Assembly (NCBI RefSeq): GCF_000711735.1
Contig: NZ_JONL01000001.1
Location: 620,001-684,000 of the forward strand
Direction of reading: 5' to 3'
Source: Maridesulfovibrio frigidus DSM 17176
GTDB lineage: Bacteria; Desulfobacterota; Desulfovibrionia; Desulfovibrionales; Desulfovibrionaceae
Length of the DNA: 64,000 nt
Positions 26,242-35,076 of the stretch are shown here, piece after piece; position 1 is the stretch's first letter; each line of letters starts with the position of its first letter. Under the pieces are notes generated by a model, which saw only the letters and a program-made list of their open reading frames with translations, had not been told where the DNA came from and ran no database searches. Position numbers and translations under genes: made by a program.

Positions 26242-26969
26242 GATATTTAATTATCCTTCTTTTACTAATCATTCCGACTACAGGATGCACAGCTCTTAAC
26301 TCCATGAAGAAACATGTGACCATCGCAGAACAGACTGCGCCCATGTATGAGGATCACGAAGTTGAACCTTTGGTTGAAGAAACTGCGCTCAAAGTAGCAA
26401 GCCATTACCCTCCCGGCAGGACTGTTTTTCATATGACAGCTTCAGACAATCCTTTCGGCAGGATGTTTGAAAACAATCTGCGCAGTCAAGGGTTTCAATT
26501 CAGCCCTAAAACTACCGATCATAATGTCTTAAATGTGAATCAGGTGTTCGATGCCATCGGCAACAGCACCATGTATTATTTGCATTTTCAGTCTTCTGAC
26601 GGCTGGTCATTCGGACAAGTCTATAACCTGACTTTTGAAGGATTTGAACGAGCCGGGCTCCTTACCCAGACACCCGCCTTTTTTGAATTTGTCGGTGATG
26701 AATCAAAGCAGGTTGAATCTCCACTTGATGAGAATTGGAACATCAAACCAGGCGGCCTCAAAGATCAACTCAAACGCTGGGCAAGCAGATCAGAATATCA
26801 GCTCGTATGGAAAGCCGGTCACGATTTCGAAATGCAAGCGCACGCCACTTTCAGAGACACATTTCCCAGAGCGGTTAAACGGATGTTTTCCAGAATGCAC
26901 GCCGGCGGCAACTCCCTGCGCGTAACTATTTATCAAGCAAACAAAGTCATTGAAGTATGCGAGGACTAA
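26238..26969 (+). CDS. TrbH-like lipoprotein fused to a TcpQ/PilL-type C-terminal domain
   Basis: A 243-aa lipoprotein: lipobox TTGC (Cys about 17), then an N-terminal half resembling TrbH (VEETALKVASHYPPGRTVF, FENNLRSQGF). The C-terminal half (about 170-240) resembles the TcpQ C-terminal domain of type IVb pilus proteins (LKDQLKRWASRSEYQLVW, then HATFRDTFPRAVKRMF and VTIYQANKVIEV). It sits exactly between the trb genes and the pil genes, so it may couple the two outer-membrane machines. The domain assignment is by eye. Confidence 0.6.
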   Translation: MRYLIILLLLIIPTTGCTALNSMKKHVTIAEQTAPMYEDHEVEPLVEETALKVASHYPPGRTVFHMTASDNPFGRMFENNLRSQGFQFSPKTTDHNVLNVNQVFDAIGNSTMYYLHFQSSDGWSFGQVYNLTFEGFERAGLLTQTPAFFEFVGDESKQVESPLDENWNIKPGGLKDQLKRWASRSEYQLVWKAGHDFEMQAHATFRDTFPRAVKRMFSRMHAGGNSLRVTIYQANKVIEVCED

Positions 26970-26971
26970 AA

Positions 26972-28474
26972 ATGAAACATTTTATCTTACTAATTATCAC
27001 TCTTTCCCTTTGCAGTTGCGGAGGTTTTCAGCCCTCTCCGCAACAAAGGTCTGTGAAAAGCAGAGCGGCGGCAATGAATTATGCGACCAAAAAGAAAACG
27101 GTAAAAATCATTCATGCTCCTTATCTGGGAGCCACTCCCATTGAGCTGGATGAGCACAAGTTGCCAGCAGTCTTTTCAAGACGTGTAACATTGCATGCAT
27201 CCGGCACTGCTTCAGAACTGGCCAAACAAATTAATGAGCTTGTTCCCGTCCGCATCGAGGTCGAACACATAGGTTCAGCTTCTAATGAAGAGGGCAAACA
27301 AGCCGTAAATAAAATGAAGCTAAATTATGACGGCCAGCTCAAAGGGTTGCTTGATTCTATGTGTGAATATTTCGGCATGGGCTGGGAGTTTGATGATGCC
27401 ACTTCCAAGGTTGAAATCACGCGATTTCAGACCAAATCATTCAGCCTTGCCGTTGCTCCGGGCAACATTTCTTACGAATCTATCATTACTAACAAATCAC
27501 AAACTTCCGGAGGTTCTGCGGACTCCAGCAGTATTGAAGGAGTCGGGCAAACTTCAAAAACATCAGACAGCACCAGCCAAACTTCGCAGACCAATAAAGC
27601 CACCTTTGTGGGCGATGTCTGGGACGACACATCCAAGGCCATTTCAGCCATGCTTTCAAAGGACGGTCTAGTTGTAGTTAATCAGGCTGCCGGCATGGTC
27701 ACAGTGACTGATACTTCTACAGCCCTGCGCAGAGTCAGCAAGTATATCAAGTCTCTGAATATCAAGATGGGCAGGCAGGTCGCTCTGGCCGTTAAAGTCT
27801 GGGCTCTAGAATTGAACCATAATGCTGATGCCGGTTTCAATCTTGAAACAGCACTACAAGCCGGACAGGCAAGTCTCGGACTGATGGGCGGCCAGCCATA
27901 CAATACTATTGCCGGGGCCGGAACGCTGACAGCAGCAATTCTTGACGGCTCATGGAAGGACTCCAAGCTTGTCCTTAGAGCTTTAAAACAAAACGGTCGC
28001 ACAACTTTGCTCACTTCCGGATCAGGCATTGTAATGAATAATCAGGCTCTTCCTGTTCAGGTTGTTAAGCGTGATTCCTATCTTGCCGGCATGAGCAGCA
28101 GCCGCGACAGCCAGTCTGTTCAGACCTCACAACTCACACCAGGTGAAGTCTCTACCGGATTTTCCATGACGGTCATTCCTCACATTATGGATAACCGGAA
28201 AGCAATTCTTCAATACAACATAAATCTTTCATCCCTTGATTCTCTTACCGAGTTTTCTACCGGAGATATGAAAGTTCAGCTCCCAGAGGTTTCCACGCGC
28301 AGTTTCAGCCAGCGCGTAACCATGAAATGTGGACAAACTTTAATTCTGGCCGGATTTGAACAAGAGACGAATCAGGAATCAAAAGGACTGGGTATCACTT
28401 CGGGCGGAAACAGTCAGAAATACGGCAAAAGCCTCATCATCATCACCATCGAAATGGAAAGTGCGGGAGTCTAA
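26972..28474 (+). CDS. pilN: PilN, type IVb pilus secretin lipoprotein
   Basis: A 500-aa lipoprotein (lipobox CSCG near residue 16) with an N-terminal N-domain region, a Ser/Gln/Thr-rich linker (about 180-215), and a secretin domain with the family's closing motif (VSTRSFSQRVTMKCGQTLILAG then SLIIITIEM). R64 PilN is the outer-membrane secretin of the thin pilus. Start ATG 26972 is chosen with GAGG upstream, since 26957 overlaps trbH. Confidence 0.9.
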   Translation: MKHFILLIITLSLCSCGGFQPSPQQRSVKSRAAAMNYATKKKTVKIIHAPYLGATPIELDEHKLPAVFSRRVTLHASGTASELAKQINELVPVRIEVEHIGSASNEEGKQAVNKMKLNYDGQLKGLLDSMCEYFGMGWEFDDATSKVEITRFQTKSFSLAVAPGNISYESIITNKSQTSGGSADSSSIEGVGQTSKTSDSTSQTSQTNKATFVGDVWDDTSKAISAMLSKDGLVVVNQAAGMVTVTDTSTALRRVSKYIKSLNIKMGRQVALAVKVWALELNHNADAGFNLETALQAGQASLGLMGGQPYNTIAGAGTLTAAILDGSWKDSKLVLRALKQNGRTTLLTSGSGIVMNNQALPVQVVKRDSYLAGMSSSRDSQSVQTSQLTPGEVSTGFSMTVIPHIMDNRKAILQYNINLSSLDSLTEFSTGDMKVQLPEVSTRSFSQRVTMKCGQTLILAGFEQETNQESKGLGITSGGNSQKYGKSLIIITIEMESAGV

Positions 28475-28476
28475 TC

Positions 28477-29721
28477 ATGCACACAATTAAGATTAATAAA
28501 AAACAATATGCGGCCGGTTTCTGGTGGCAGATATTGGATGGTAAAGGGCGCAAAAAACAGCTCATAGAGCAGGCCCGTAAAATGGCCGCAAATTTTGCCG
28601 ACCGGGAATACAACTATGTCATTGCCAGAAAACAGCAGTTCGGACTCAGCTCTGATCCGGCAAAACTTAAAAGGATTCCATCTTTGGCGTGTGCTTTGGT
28701 GGAACGTTCCAGATCAACTTGGGTCGGGATGTTCTGCTTAAATGATGAAAAGAATCTCTGGTGGATCTGCGCAATCAGCAAAAAGACAATTGTTGCTGAA
28801 GGTGATCGCATTTGCAATTCCAGAGAAGAAGCTGAAGCTCATTTAAATAATTTGAAAGCCATGTCTAACTGGGAAAATAATGAGTTCATCTGCGAAACAT
28901 TCAGTGACACGCTCAAGCACTTTGATGGACTCATTAAGCCTTCAGAACGAGTTCAACCGCTCTATCCGCAGAAAAATAACGGAAAACTTCTTCTACTCGC
29001 TGCGGCAGTAATTATTATCGTTGCCGGCTTTTCTTTTTGGAATGACTACCAAGCCGATCAGCTTGCAGAGCAACAAAGAATTGAGGCCATTAAAGCCCGC
29101 GCTGAATCTGAAAAAAACAAAGAAATTATAAGTTCTGACCCCGGTAAGTATTTCACCATGCCGTGGAAAGTTTCCCCGATGCCTCTAAAATTTGCAAAAC
29201 AGTTTCTAAGAGCCATGCGGAAAACAGAACCATTTAATAATGGTTGGAAACTGGAAACCATTACCCGAAATGACAAAGGCATCTACATGGCATGGTCGCA
29301 TCAAGAGGGCGCAGAATTCACCAGCCGTCCAAGCGACTCATCCTTTGGATCACGTCCTGATCTGGCTGAGATAATCATAGATTACCCCAAAGAACTAGTA
29401 CGGCCAGGACAACCACTGACGAATAAATCTGAGGTAACTGCGCTTCTTTACGAACTGACGCGCACCCTTGGCGCAAAATTGAATCTTACTTGGAAAGCTC
29501 CTGAAATAAAGAAACAGAAAAGCAAGTTACTGAATCAGTCTCTTGATATTATTGCCCCGTGGATCAAAGGAGAGTGGAAACTTTCCGGCCTTCCTGCCGG
29601 CTCTGCAATTTCTGAATCCCTGTTTGCTAGGATGGATTCAATACCCTGTCTGGTTATCTATGAGATCTCCTTCACTAGAAACCAGTGCACCATGGAGGGT
29701 CAAGTTTATGCCAAATATTAA
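28477..29721 (+). CDS. pilO: PilO-like type IVb pilus inner-membrane protein
   Basis: A 414-aa protein of the PilO2 family: cytoplasmic N-terminal domain (about 1-165, actin-like fold in relatives), one transmembrane helix (LLLLAAAVIIIVAGFSFW, about 169-186), then a periplasmic domain. In R64, PilO joins PilP under the secretin. It overlaps pilP by 14 bp. Confidence 0.82.
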   Translation: MHTIKINKKQYAAGFWWQILDGKGRKKQLIEQARKMAANFADREYNYVIARKQQFGLSSDPAKLKRIPSLACALVERSRSTWVGMFCLNDEKNLWWICAISKKTIVAEGDRICNSREEAEAHLNNLKAMSNWENNEFICETFSDTLKHFDGLIKPSERVQPLYPQKNNGKLLLLAAAVIIIVAGFSFWNDYQADQLAEQQRIEAIKARAESEKNKEIISSDPGKYFTMPWKVSPMPLKFAKQFLRAMRKTEPFNNGWKLETITRNDKGIYMAWSHQEGAEFTSRPSDSSFGSRPDLAEIIIDYPKELVRPGQPLTNKSEVTALLYELTRTLGAKLNLTWKAPEIKKQKSKLLNQSLDIIAPWIKGEWKLSGLPAGSAISESLFARMDSIPCLVIYEISFTRNQCTMEGQVYAKY

Positions 29722-30499
29722 GAAGTTAAAAACCAGCCGTTTAATTTTGATCTGCGTCTTCATATTAGTCGCAGTCATAGCCGGCGCAGCAGCCGTCTTT
29801 TTCAACAGTAACAAAATGCAAGAAGACACAAATGAGACTCAGGAACTTGTGTTTTTCAATGCCACGCAATCCAACAGAACAAACTTTAATACCAAAGTAT
29901 TAAGCCCAATTTCAAACGCGACTCTATGGACCACAATATCTATAGGAAATTCAACTAACAGCACTGATACGATTTCAATGCCCGTATTCGAATCACCTTC
30001 AAATGGAACGATTGAAATATCTATTCCGTCTGTAGAGATAAAAAGCGATCTAAGAGTCAATAATTTAAAGGATAATTCGACAAAGAATTTAACCAAAGAA
30101 TCAACTTCAAAGAACAAGAAAAACGCGCCTGATGAAACGAATATTACACCCCTTAGCTATTTCACCTCACTGAGATCTGATCTTGAATTATTGAAGCTTC
30201 AAGTTTCAATAGCTGAGCAGAACCAAAAGCTGATTAAGCTTCATACTCCTGACCCTGCCGTGATTAAAGCTATTCAACAAAAACCAGCCAAAAAGAAACA
30301 ATACCGTCCTGTGTGGCCGAAAATCGTTTCTATCCAAGGAGTGGACGGAAGACTTTCTGCGACCCTTTCGAGTTCTGCCGGAGTCCAGACAGTGAAAACC
30401 GGAAGCAATGCCGGCCCCGGTAAAGTTGCTTCAATAACTCCATCAACTGTTCTGATCCGTTTCAACGGCAAGAACGTTCCCTTGAAATTCAAGGAGTAG
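29708..30499 (+). CDS. pilP: PilP-like type IVb pilus protein
   Basis: A 263-aa protein with an N-terminal membrane helix (LILICVFILVAVIAGAAAVF), an Asn/Ser/Thr-rich low-complexity periplasmic stretch, a coiled coil (LELLKLQVSIAEQNQKL) and a C-terminal HR-domain-like part (YRPVWPKIVSIQGVDGRLSA) as in R64 PilP. ATG 29708 is preferred because GGAGG is eight bases upstream; the frame upstream to 29543 is pilO sequence. Confidence 0.78.
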   Translation: MPNIKKLKTSRLILICVFILVAVIAGAAAVFFNSNKMQEDTNETQELVFFNATQSNRTNFNTKVLSPISNATLWTTISIGNSTNSTDTISMPVFESPSNGTIEISIPSVEIKSDLRVNNLKDNSTKNLTKESTSKNKKNAPDETNITPLSYFTSLRSDLELLKLQVSIAEQNQKLIKLHTPDPAVIKAIQQKPAKKKQYRPVWPKIVSIQGVDGRLSATLSSSAGVQTVKTGSNAGPGKVASITPSTVLIRFNGKNVPLKFKE

Positions 30500-30502
30500 A
30501 TC

Positions 30503-32107
30503 ATGACGAACAACGAAATTCCAAAAGAACTTCAAGAACGGGTACTGCTCCTAAATGACATCATCTATATCTCAGCGGAGGTGGCAGACGATGCAGTTTT
30601 GATGTCTTTCCTTAGCTATGCGGCGCGTAAAGGTTTCAAGGAAACCAAAAGACTTGAAGCTGAAGAGTTCCAGAAATTGCGCAAGAAAAATATCACCAAA
30701 GCTGAAACCAAAAGCGACATTCAAGATCTCGCTGTTCAGATTATTGCTGATGCTTACGAGCAAGGTGCATCTGATATTCACATAGGCGATTACGGCCCGT
30801 TTGCCTCTATTCAGTTTAGAAAGCTGGGCATGTTGCAGAACTACAAGCAACTGATGGGAGAAATTGGCAGAAAAGTAATTGTTGCAATGTATCAAACCAT
30901 GTCCAACAGCGCAGACACCACATTTGTAGCTAAGGAAAGGCAAGACGGCAGGATCGTAAGCAACGATTTCCTTCCTGCGGACGTTCACTCTATCCGAATT
31001 CATACGGAACCGCTCGACTGCTCAATGGCGGAGAATGGAACCGGAACTTTCATGGCGCTGCGCCTTCTTTACGATCGCACAACGGCTAAAGGGGATTTGG
31101 ATGATAGATTGAAAATCCTCGGCTTTTCCGATCGCCATATTCGCAGATTTCAATTTCTCACCCAGCGTTCTGGACTGACTCTTCTTTCAGGCCCGACCGG
31201 CCACGGTAAAAGTACACTGCTCAAACATATCATGGAGTGCATGGCCGAGGATAATCCGGAAAAGAATTTCCTCGCCATTGAAGATCCACCGGAATACCCG
31301 CTTGAAAGGGTAAAGCAGGTTCGGGTCAATACTAACGATCAGGATGATAATCGTGGATCGGCATACCGCAACGCAATTGCCGGAGCCATGCGCTCTGACC
31401 CTGACACCATTATGATCGGTGAAGTCCGTTATCCTGAAGCGGCTTCAGCGGCTCTTGATGCCGCTCAAACAGGACACGGAGTATGGACAACAGTTCATGC
31501 AAACTCAGCATTAGGAATCATTCAAAGAATGGTTTCTCTGCTCCGTGCTGCTCAATATCCTGATCCTCTTGAATACCTTTGTGACCACACAGTTCTTTCC
31601 GGCCTTCATCATCAAAGGCTTGTGCCGGTGCTTTGTCCGAACTGCAAGATGCCGCTTAAGGATATAACCAAACTTCCAACTGACAATGAACTGCGCCGGA
31701 AGTCTCTTCCTGAAGCCGTGCTCAATCGTCTTTTCAGAGCGGTTAACAATATGGAGAACGTCAACATCAGGGGTGAAGGTTGTAAACAATGCTCTGGGGT
31801 TGGAATTATCGGGCAAACCGTAGCATCTGAAATAGTAACCACCGACCATGTAATCCTGAAAGCTGTACGCACAGGAAACATGGAAGCGGCATACAAACAT
31901 TGGAGACATGAGCAGAACGGCCAGACCTTTGTCAGCCATGCCATCGATCTGATTGAAGACGGATTAATTGATCCTTATCTGACAGAACGCAGACTTGGTG
32001 TGCCATTAAACTATGCCAAGGCTTTCGATGATTTCAACCTTTCATCTTCCGATCTGGATGAACTAGCCGGTTCAAAAAATGTGGAGGCTCCTCATGGTAC
32101 TTCCTGA
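30503..32107 (+). CDS. pilQ: PilQ, type IVb pilus assembly ATPase
   Basis: A 534-aa GspE/PilB-class ATPase. Walker A is GPTGHGKSTLLK (about residue 229), followed by an Asp box (AIEDPPEYPL), Walker B SDPDTIMIGEVR and His box TVHANSALG. A Zn-binding CPNC...CKQC pair sits near 384-434, as in PilQ/PilB. It drives extension of the thin pilus. Its stop overlaps the pilR start. Confidence 0.94.
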   Translation: MTNNEIPKELQERVLLLNDIIYISAEVADDAVLMSFLSYAARKGFKETKRLEAEEFQKLRKKNITKAETKSDIQDLAVQIIADAYEQGASDIHIGDYGPFASIQFRKLGMLQNYKQLMGEIGRKVIVAMYQTMSNSADTTFVAKERQDGRIVSNDFLPADVHSIRIHTEPLDCSMAENGTGTFMALRLLYDRTTAKGDLDDRLKILGFSDRHIRRFQFLTQRSGLTLLSGPTGHGKSTLLKHIMECMAEDNPEKNFLAIEDPPEYPLERVKQVRVNTNDQDDNRGSAYRNAIAGAMRSDPDTIMIGEVRYPEAASAALDAAQTGHGVWTTVHANSALGIIQRMVSLLRAAQYPDPLEYLCDHTVLSGLHHQRLVPVLCPNCKMPLKDITKLPTDNELRRKSLPEAVLNRLFRAVNNMENVNIRGEGCKQCSGVGIIGQTVASEIVTTDHVILKAVRTGNMEAAYKHWRHEQNGQTFVSHAIDLIEDGLIDPYLTERRLGVPLNYAKAFDDFNLSSSDLDELAGSKNVEAPHGTS

Positions 32108-33161
32108 AATTAATGAAATACTGGCGAAGATTTTCTTTAACCATAAAGAACGGATTCGTATTTATCGAAAGCTTTCTGCAATGACCAGACACGGTGTAAG
32201 TGTTGCGGAAAGCCTGCTCTATCTCGAAAAAAGATACGCAAAAAATTACAGCCCGCTAACTCCTGTTCTTACGGAAGTTTCAGCGCGAATAAACTCAGGA
32301 AGTAAGCTTCATGAAGCTCTTCAAGGATTCATTCCAGCAGAAGAATCTATGCTGATCCAAAGCGGAGTAAATTCCGGTAAACTTTTTGAATCTCTGGAAC
32401 TCTCAGTAAAATTAATCAAAGCCAGATTAAAAATTATAAGCAGCGTGTGGAAGGCTCTCAGTTATCCATGTCTTTTAATTTGTGCGCTCATTACGCTTCT
32501 AATCGTGCTTTCAAGATACGTCATGCCCAGACTTACTGAGATTTCAGATCCGGCATTTTGGCAAGGCAGTGCACAAACTCTTTATCAAGTTACGCGATTC
32601 ATAGACTCCACAGCGGGAACTCTGTTTCTTGCCGGATTAATCCTCTCATTCCTTATCTCGCTGGCGACTCTCAAAATATGGACAGGAAAAATACGCGTCC
32701 GTTTTGACAATGTACCACCATGGTCCTTTTACCGTCTTATCACCGGTAGTCTATGGCTCTTTACCCTTTCTACCATGATGGAATCGGGCATTCAGCTTTC
32801 GCAATCTATGAACGACATGCTCTCCACTCCAGGATCAAGCCCATGGCTGAAAGAGAGAATGCATTCAGTCAAAGCCCAGCTCAATCTGGGTAAAGGTCTG
32901 GGGCAGGCTCTGGATGACTCAGGATACCAGTTTCCTTCCAGAACAATCATTGAAGACCTGCGGGTCTATTCAAAGCTTCCGGGCTTTGACAGCCAGCTGA
33001 AACTCATTGCCGAGGAATGGCTGAATGAGGGCATGGAAACAATCAAAGTTCAAGCCAAAGTAATAAACATGGCGTGCATAGTCGGCATCATTTTTATGAT
33101 TTCCAACATCGTTCTCGCGATGACTTCCCTTCAACAACAGCTCGGACAAAACATACTTTAA
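32094..33161 (+). CDS. pilR: PilR, type IVb pilus inner-membrane platform
   Basis: A 355-aa GspF-family protein with two T2SSF domains and three transmembrane regions (about 117-140, 172-196 and 328-350). Start ATG 32094 follows GGAGG; the upstream part of the frame is inside pilQ. It anchors the ATPase PilQ. Confidence 0.9.
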   Translation: MVLPEINEILAKIFFNHKERIRIYRKLSAMTRHGVSVAESLLYLEKRYAKNYSPLTPVLTEVSARINSGSKLHEALQGFIPAEESMLIQSGVNSGKLFESLELSVKLIKARLKIISSVWKALSYPCLLICALITLLIVLSRYVMPRLTEISDPAFWQGSAQTLYQVTRFIDSTAGTLFLAGLILSFLISLATLKIWTGKIRVRFDNVPPWSFYRLITGSLWLFTLSTMMESGIQLSQSMNDMLSTPGSSPWLKERMHSVKAQLNLGKGLGQALDDSGYQFPSRTIIEDLRVYSKLPGFDSQLKLIAEEWLNEGMETIKVQAKVINMACIVGIIFMISNIVLAMTSLQQQLGQNIL

Positions 33162-33172
33162 TAGGAGCAATC

Positions 33173-33652
33173 ATGACTTTATTTGAAACGCTTGGCTCAC
33201 TTCTTATAGCTTTGATCGTTTTTGGAGGATCATCCTATATGATATCTAAATCGATGGACAACGACAAAATATCTACGGCAGAACAAAACCTCTCGACCTT
33301 TCGGCTCGACTTAAAACAGCTTTATACAGGCGAGCCAGACTTTACAGGTATGACTACTGAAATTGCCGTTAAAAACAAAATTGTGCCTGACAGCATGCTG
33401 AAAAGTAGCGGTGAAATCCGCAATGCATGGAACGGAGCCGTGTCCGTAGCTGAAGGAACAGACCCAACCACATTTACGATTACACACAATAAAGTCCCTG
33501 AATACGCATGTGTAAAACTGGCAACATTTCAAGCCGGATCATGGGAAACTATTACTGTGAACGGTGTTGAAATCGACCAAGCAAGCGGAATGGTCGGAGC
33601 CATAACAAATCAGCTTGCCACCACTAATATCATCGTCTTCACCTCCAACTAG
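33173..33652 (+). CDS. pilS: PilS-like major pilin, apparently leaderless
   Basis: A 159-aa pilin. The N-terminus is MTLFETLGSLLIALIVFGGSS. Taking Met as residue 1 of the mature chain puts Glu at position 5, the essential residue of type IV pilins, so no prepilin leader is encoded. GGAG before ATG 33173 supports this start, and the upstream frame is pilR. C-terminal part has a single Cys (EYACVKL). Family and position (after pilR) match PilS. The leader question is open. Confidence 0.75.
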   Translation: MTLFETLGSLLIALIVFGGSSYMISKSMDNDKISTAEQNLSTFRLDLKQLYTGEPDFTGMTTEIAVKNKIVPDSMLKSSGEIRNAWNGAVSVAEGTDPTTFTITHNKVPEYACVKLATFQAGSWETITVNGVEIDQASGMVGAITNQLATTNIIVFTSN

Positions 33653-33664
33653 CAGAGGCTTTAA

Positions 33665-34651
33665 ATGATTCTCAAAAGTGTATCATTCACAGATCTGATT
33701 CTTCATGAAAGCGGCGAAGCTTTCATGAAGGGTTGCGATAATTGCGACCAGAAGCTTGTTCCTTGTGAGGAAGACACCAAAAATGAAATTGAAGCTCTCC
33801 ACGCAGAAGTTATTAAAGTTCATACTGAAACGGGTAGACACACTTTCAGAATTAAGCACGAAGACGTCGGTTACAGAGTTGCGCTCTATGAGGGTGTTGT
33901 CTGGGGCAGCGGGAAAGTCTTCTTCTTACGCAGGATTCAGGGAAACGTTTCTGCCTTCACGGAACTGGGATTACCCCCCGCCCTTTCAGAATGGCTTCTT
34001 AATGCGAACCAGAGTAAGGGGCTGGTCCTTTTTACCGGTGCGCAAGCTTCCGGAAAAACCTTCAGCGCGTCATCTTTAGTAGCCACACGGCTTTCAACTC
34101 TTGGAGGCCACGCCGTCAGTTTTGAAAACCCGGCCGAAATGCCCTTAGATGGCAAACATGGAGATTTCGGTTTCTGCTTTCAAGCCGAAATAGATCATGA
34201 AGAGGATCTAGCTGAAGCCATCGAACGTTCTCACCGCTTAGCTTCTCCTAACATTATCTACATCGGGGAAATCCGAAGCAAACACGCAGCCAGTGAAGCT
34301 CTGCGCGTCTGCCTTGGTTCAGATCAACAAATAGTTGTGGCCACATTGCATGGCTTCGACCTTGTAACGGCTCTGGAAAGATTGGTCACAATGGCCCGCG
34401 AAATTGACGGAGACATTGCCAGTCAAAATCTAGCTCAAGGCCTTCTAGCTGTTGTTCATCAGCAACTTGAACACGTCGACGGCAAAACGGTTCTCCATGT
34501 CCCTCAGTTCCTGCTGGCTCCTTTTAATGAAAACTTCAAAGGGCTCCGCGCAAAAATTAAGAACGGTGAACTGACGGGATTACAGGAAGAAATGCGGGAA
34601 CAGAAAAACCGCATTCAATTCGGAGGGCTTGAATCATTATGCAAGGATTAG
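33665..34651 (+). CDS. Second pilus-type ATPase, PilT/GspE-like
   Basis: A 328-aa ATPase with a modified Walker A (GAQASGKTFSA, about residue 125), Asp-box-like FENPAEMPL, Walker B NIIYIGEIRS and His-box VVATLHG. It is shorter than PilQ and lacks the N-terminal and Zn regions, as in retraction ATPases of the PilT class. R64-type thin pili usually carry PilQ as the only such ATPase, so a retraction role is possible but only inferred. It overlaps pilM by 13 bp. Confidence 0.75.
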   Translation: MILKSVSFTDLILHESGEAFMKGCDNCDQKLVPCEEDTKNEIEALHAEVIKVHTETGRHTFRIKHEDVGYRVALYEGVVWGSGKVFFLRRIQGNVSAFTELGLPPALSEWLLNANQSKGLVLFTGAQASGKTFSASSLVATRLSTLGGHAVSFENPAEMPLDGKHGDFGFCFQAEIDHEEDLAEAIERSHRLASPNIIYIGEIRSKHAASEALRVCLGSDQQIVVATLHGFDLVTALERLVTMAREIDGDIASQNLAQGLLAVVHQQLEHVDGKTVLHVPQFLLAPFNENFKGLRAKIKNGELTGLQEEMREQKNRIQFGGLESLCKD

Positions 34652-35067
34652 CTGTATTTTTCTGCCTCCTCGGCACAATGGCAATGATCAGTCCGGAAAT
34701 ACCCACCCCGCGAAACTCACCTAAGGCTGAATCTATAGCTGTGAATTACGCGATCTATCGCAATGCGGTGAATAACTTCGTGACAAGCAATTCAACCATC
34801 ACAACAAGTGAAGTTCCCGTTTCTAATCTATCAATTCCATCCGGTTGGAAACCCATGCGTGCATGGGCCAACCGGATGGATGACGGAAATTGCTATGTGT
34901 GGGGTGCTGTGCAGGGAAACGAATCTGAGGAAATCAGAAAGATTTTCATGGGTAGTTTTGCCATCGGAGTTAAACGAAACGGTTTTCTGGCCAACGCTCA
35001 CGGATCGGATACAGCCCTGCCGACGTTCATTCCTGAAAACAGCATTGTCAGCGTCATCACCCAGTAG
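34639..35067 (+). CDS. pilM: PilM-like thin pilus protein
   Basis: A 142-aa exported protein with an N-terminal hydrophobic signal or anchor (LAVFFCLLGTMAMIS) and a body with the PilM-type signature: NYAIYRNAVNNFV, then SLSIPSGW-like and CYVWG segments. Size matches R64 PilM (about 145 aa). Here it lies late in the cluster, before pilV, not at the front as in R64. Confidence 0.75.
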   Translation: MQGLAVFFCLLGTMAMISPEIPTPRNSPKAESIAVNYAIYRNAVNNFVTSNSTITTSEVPVSNLSIPSGWKPMRAWANRMDDGNCYVWGAVQGNESEEIRKIFMGSFAIGVKRNGFLANAHGSDTALPTFIPENSIVSVITQ

Positions 35068-35076
35068 GAGATAGTT

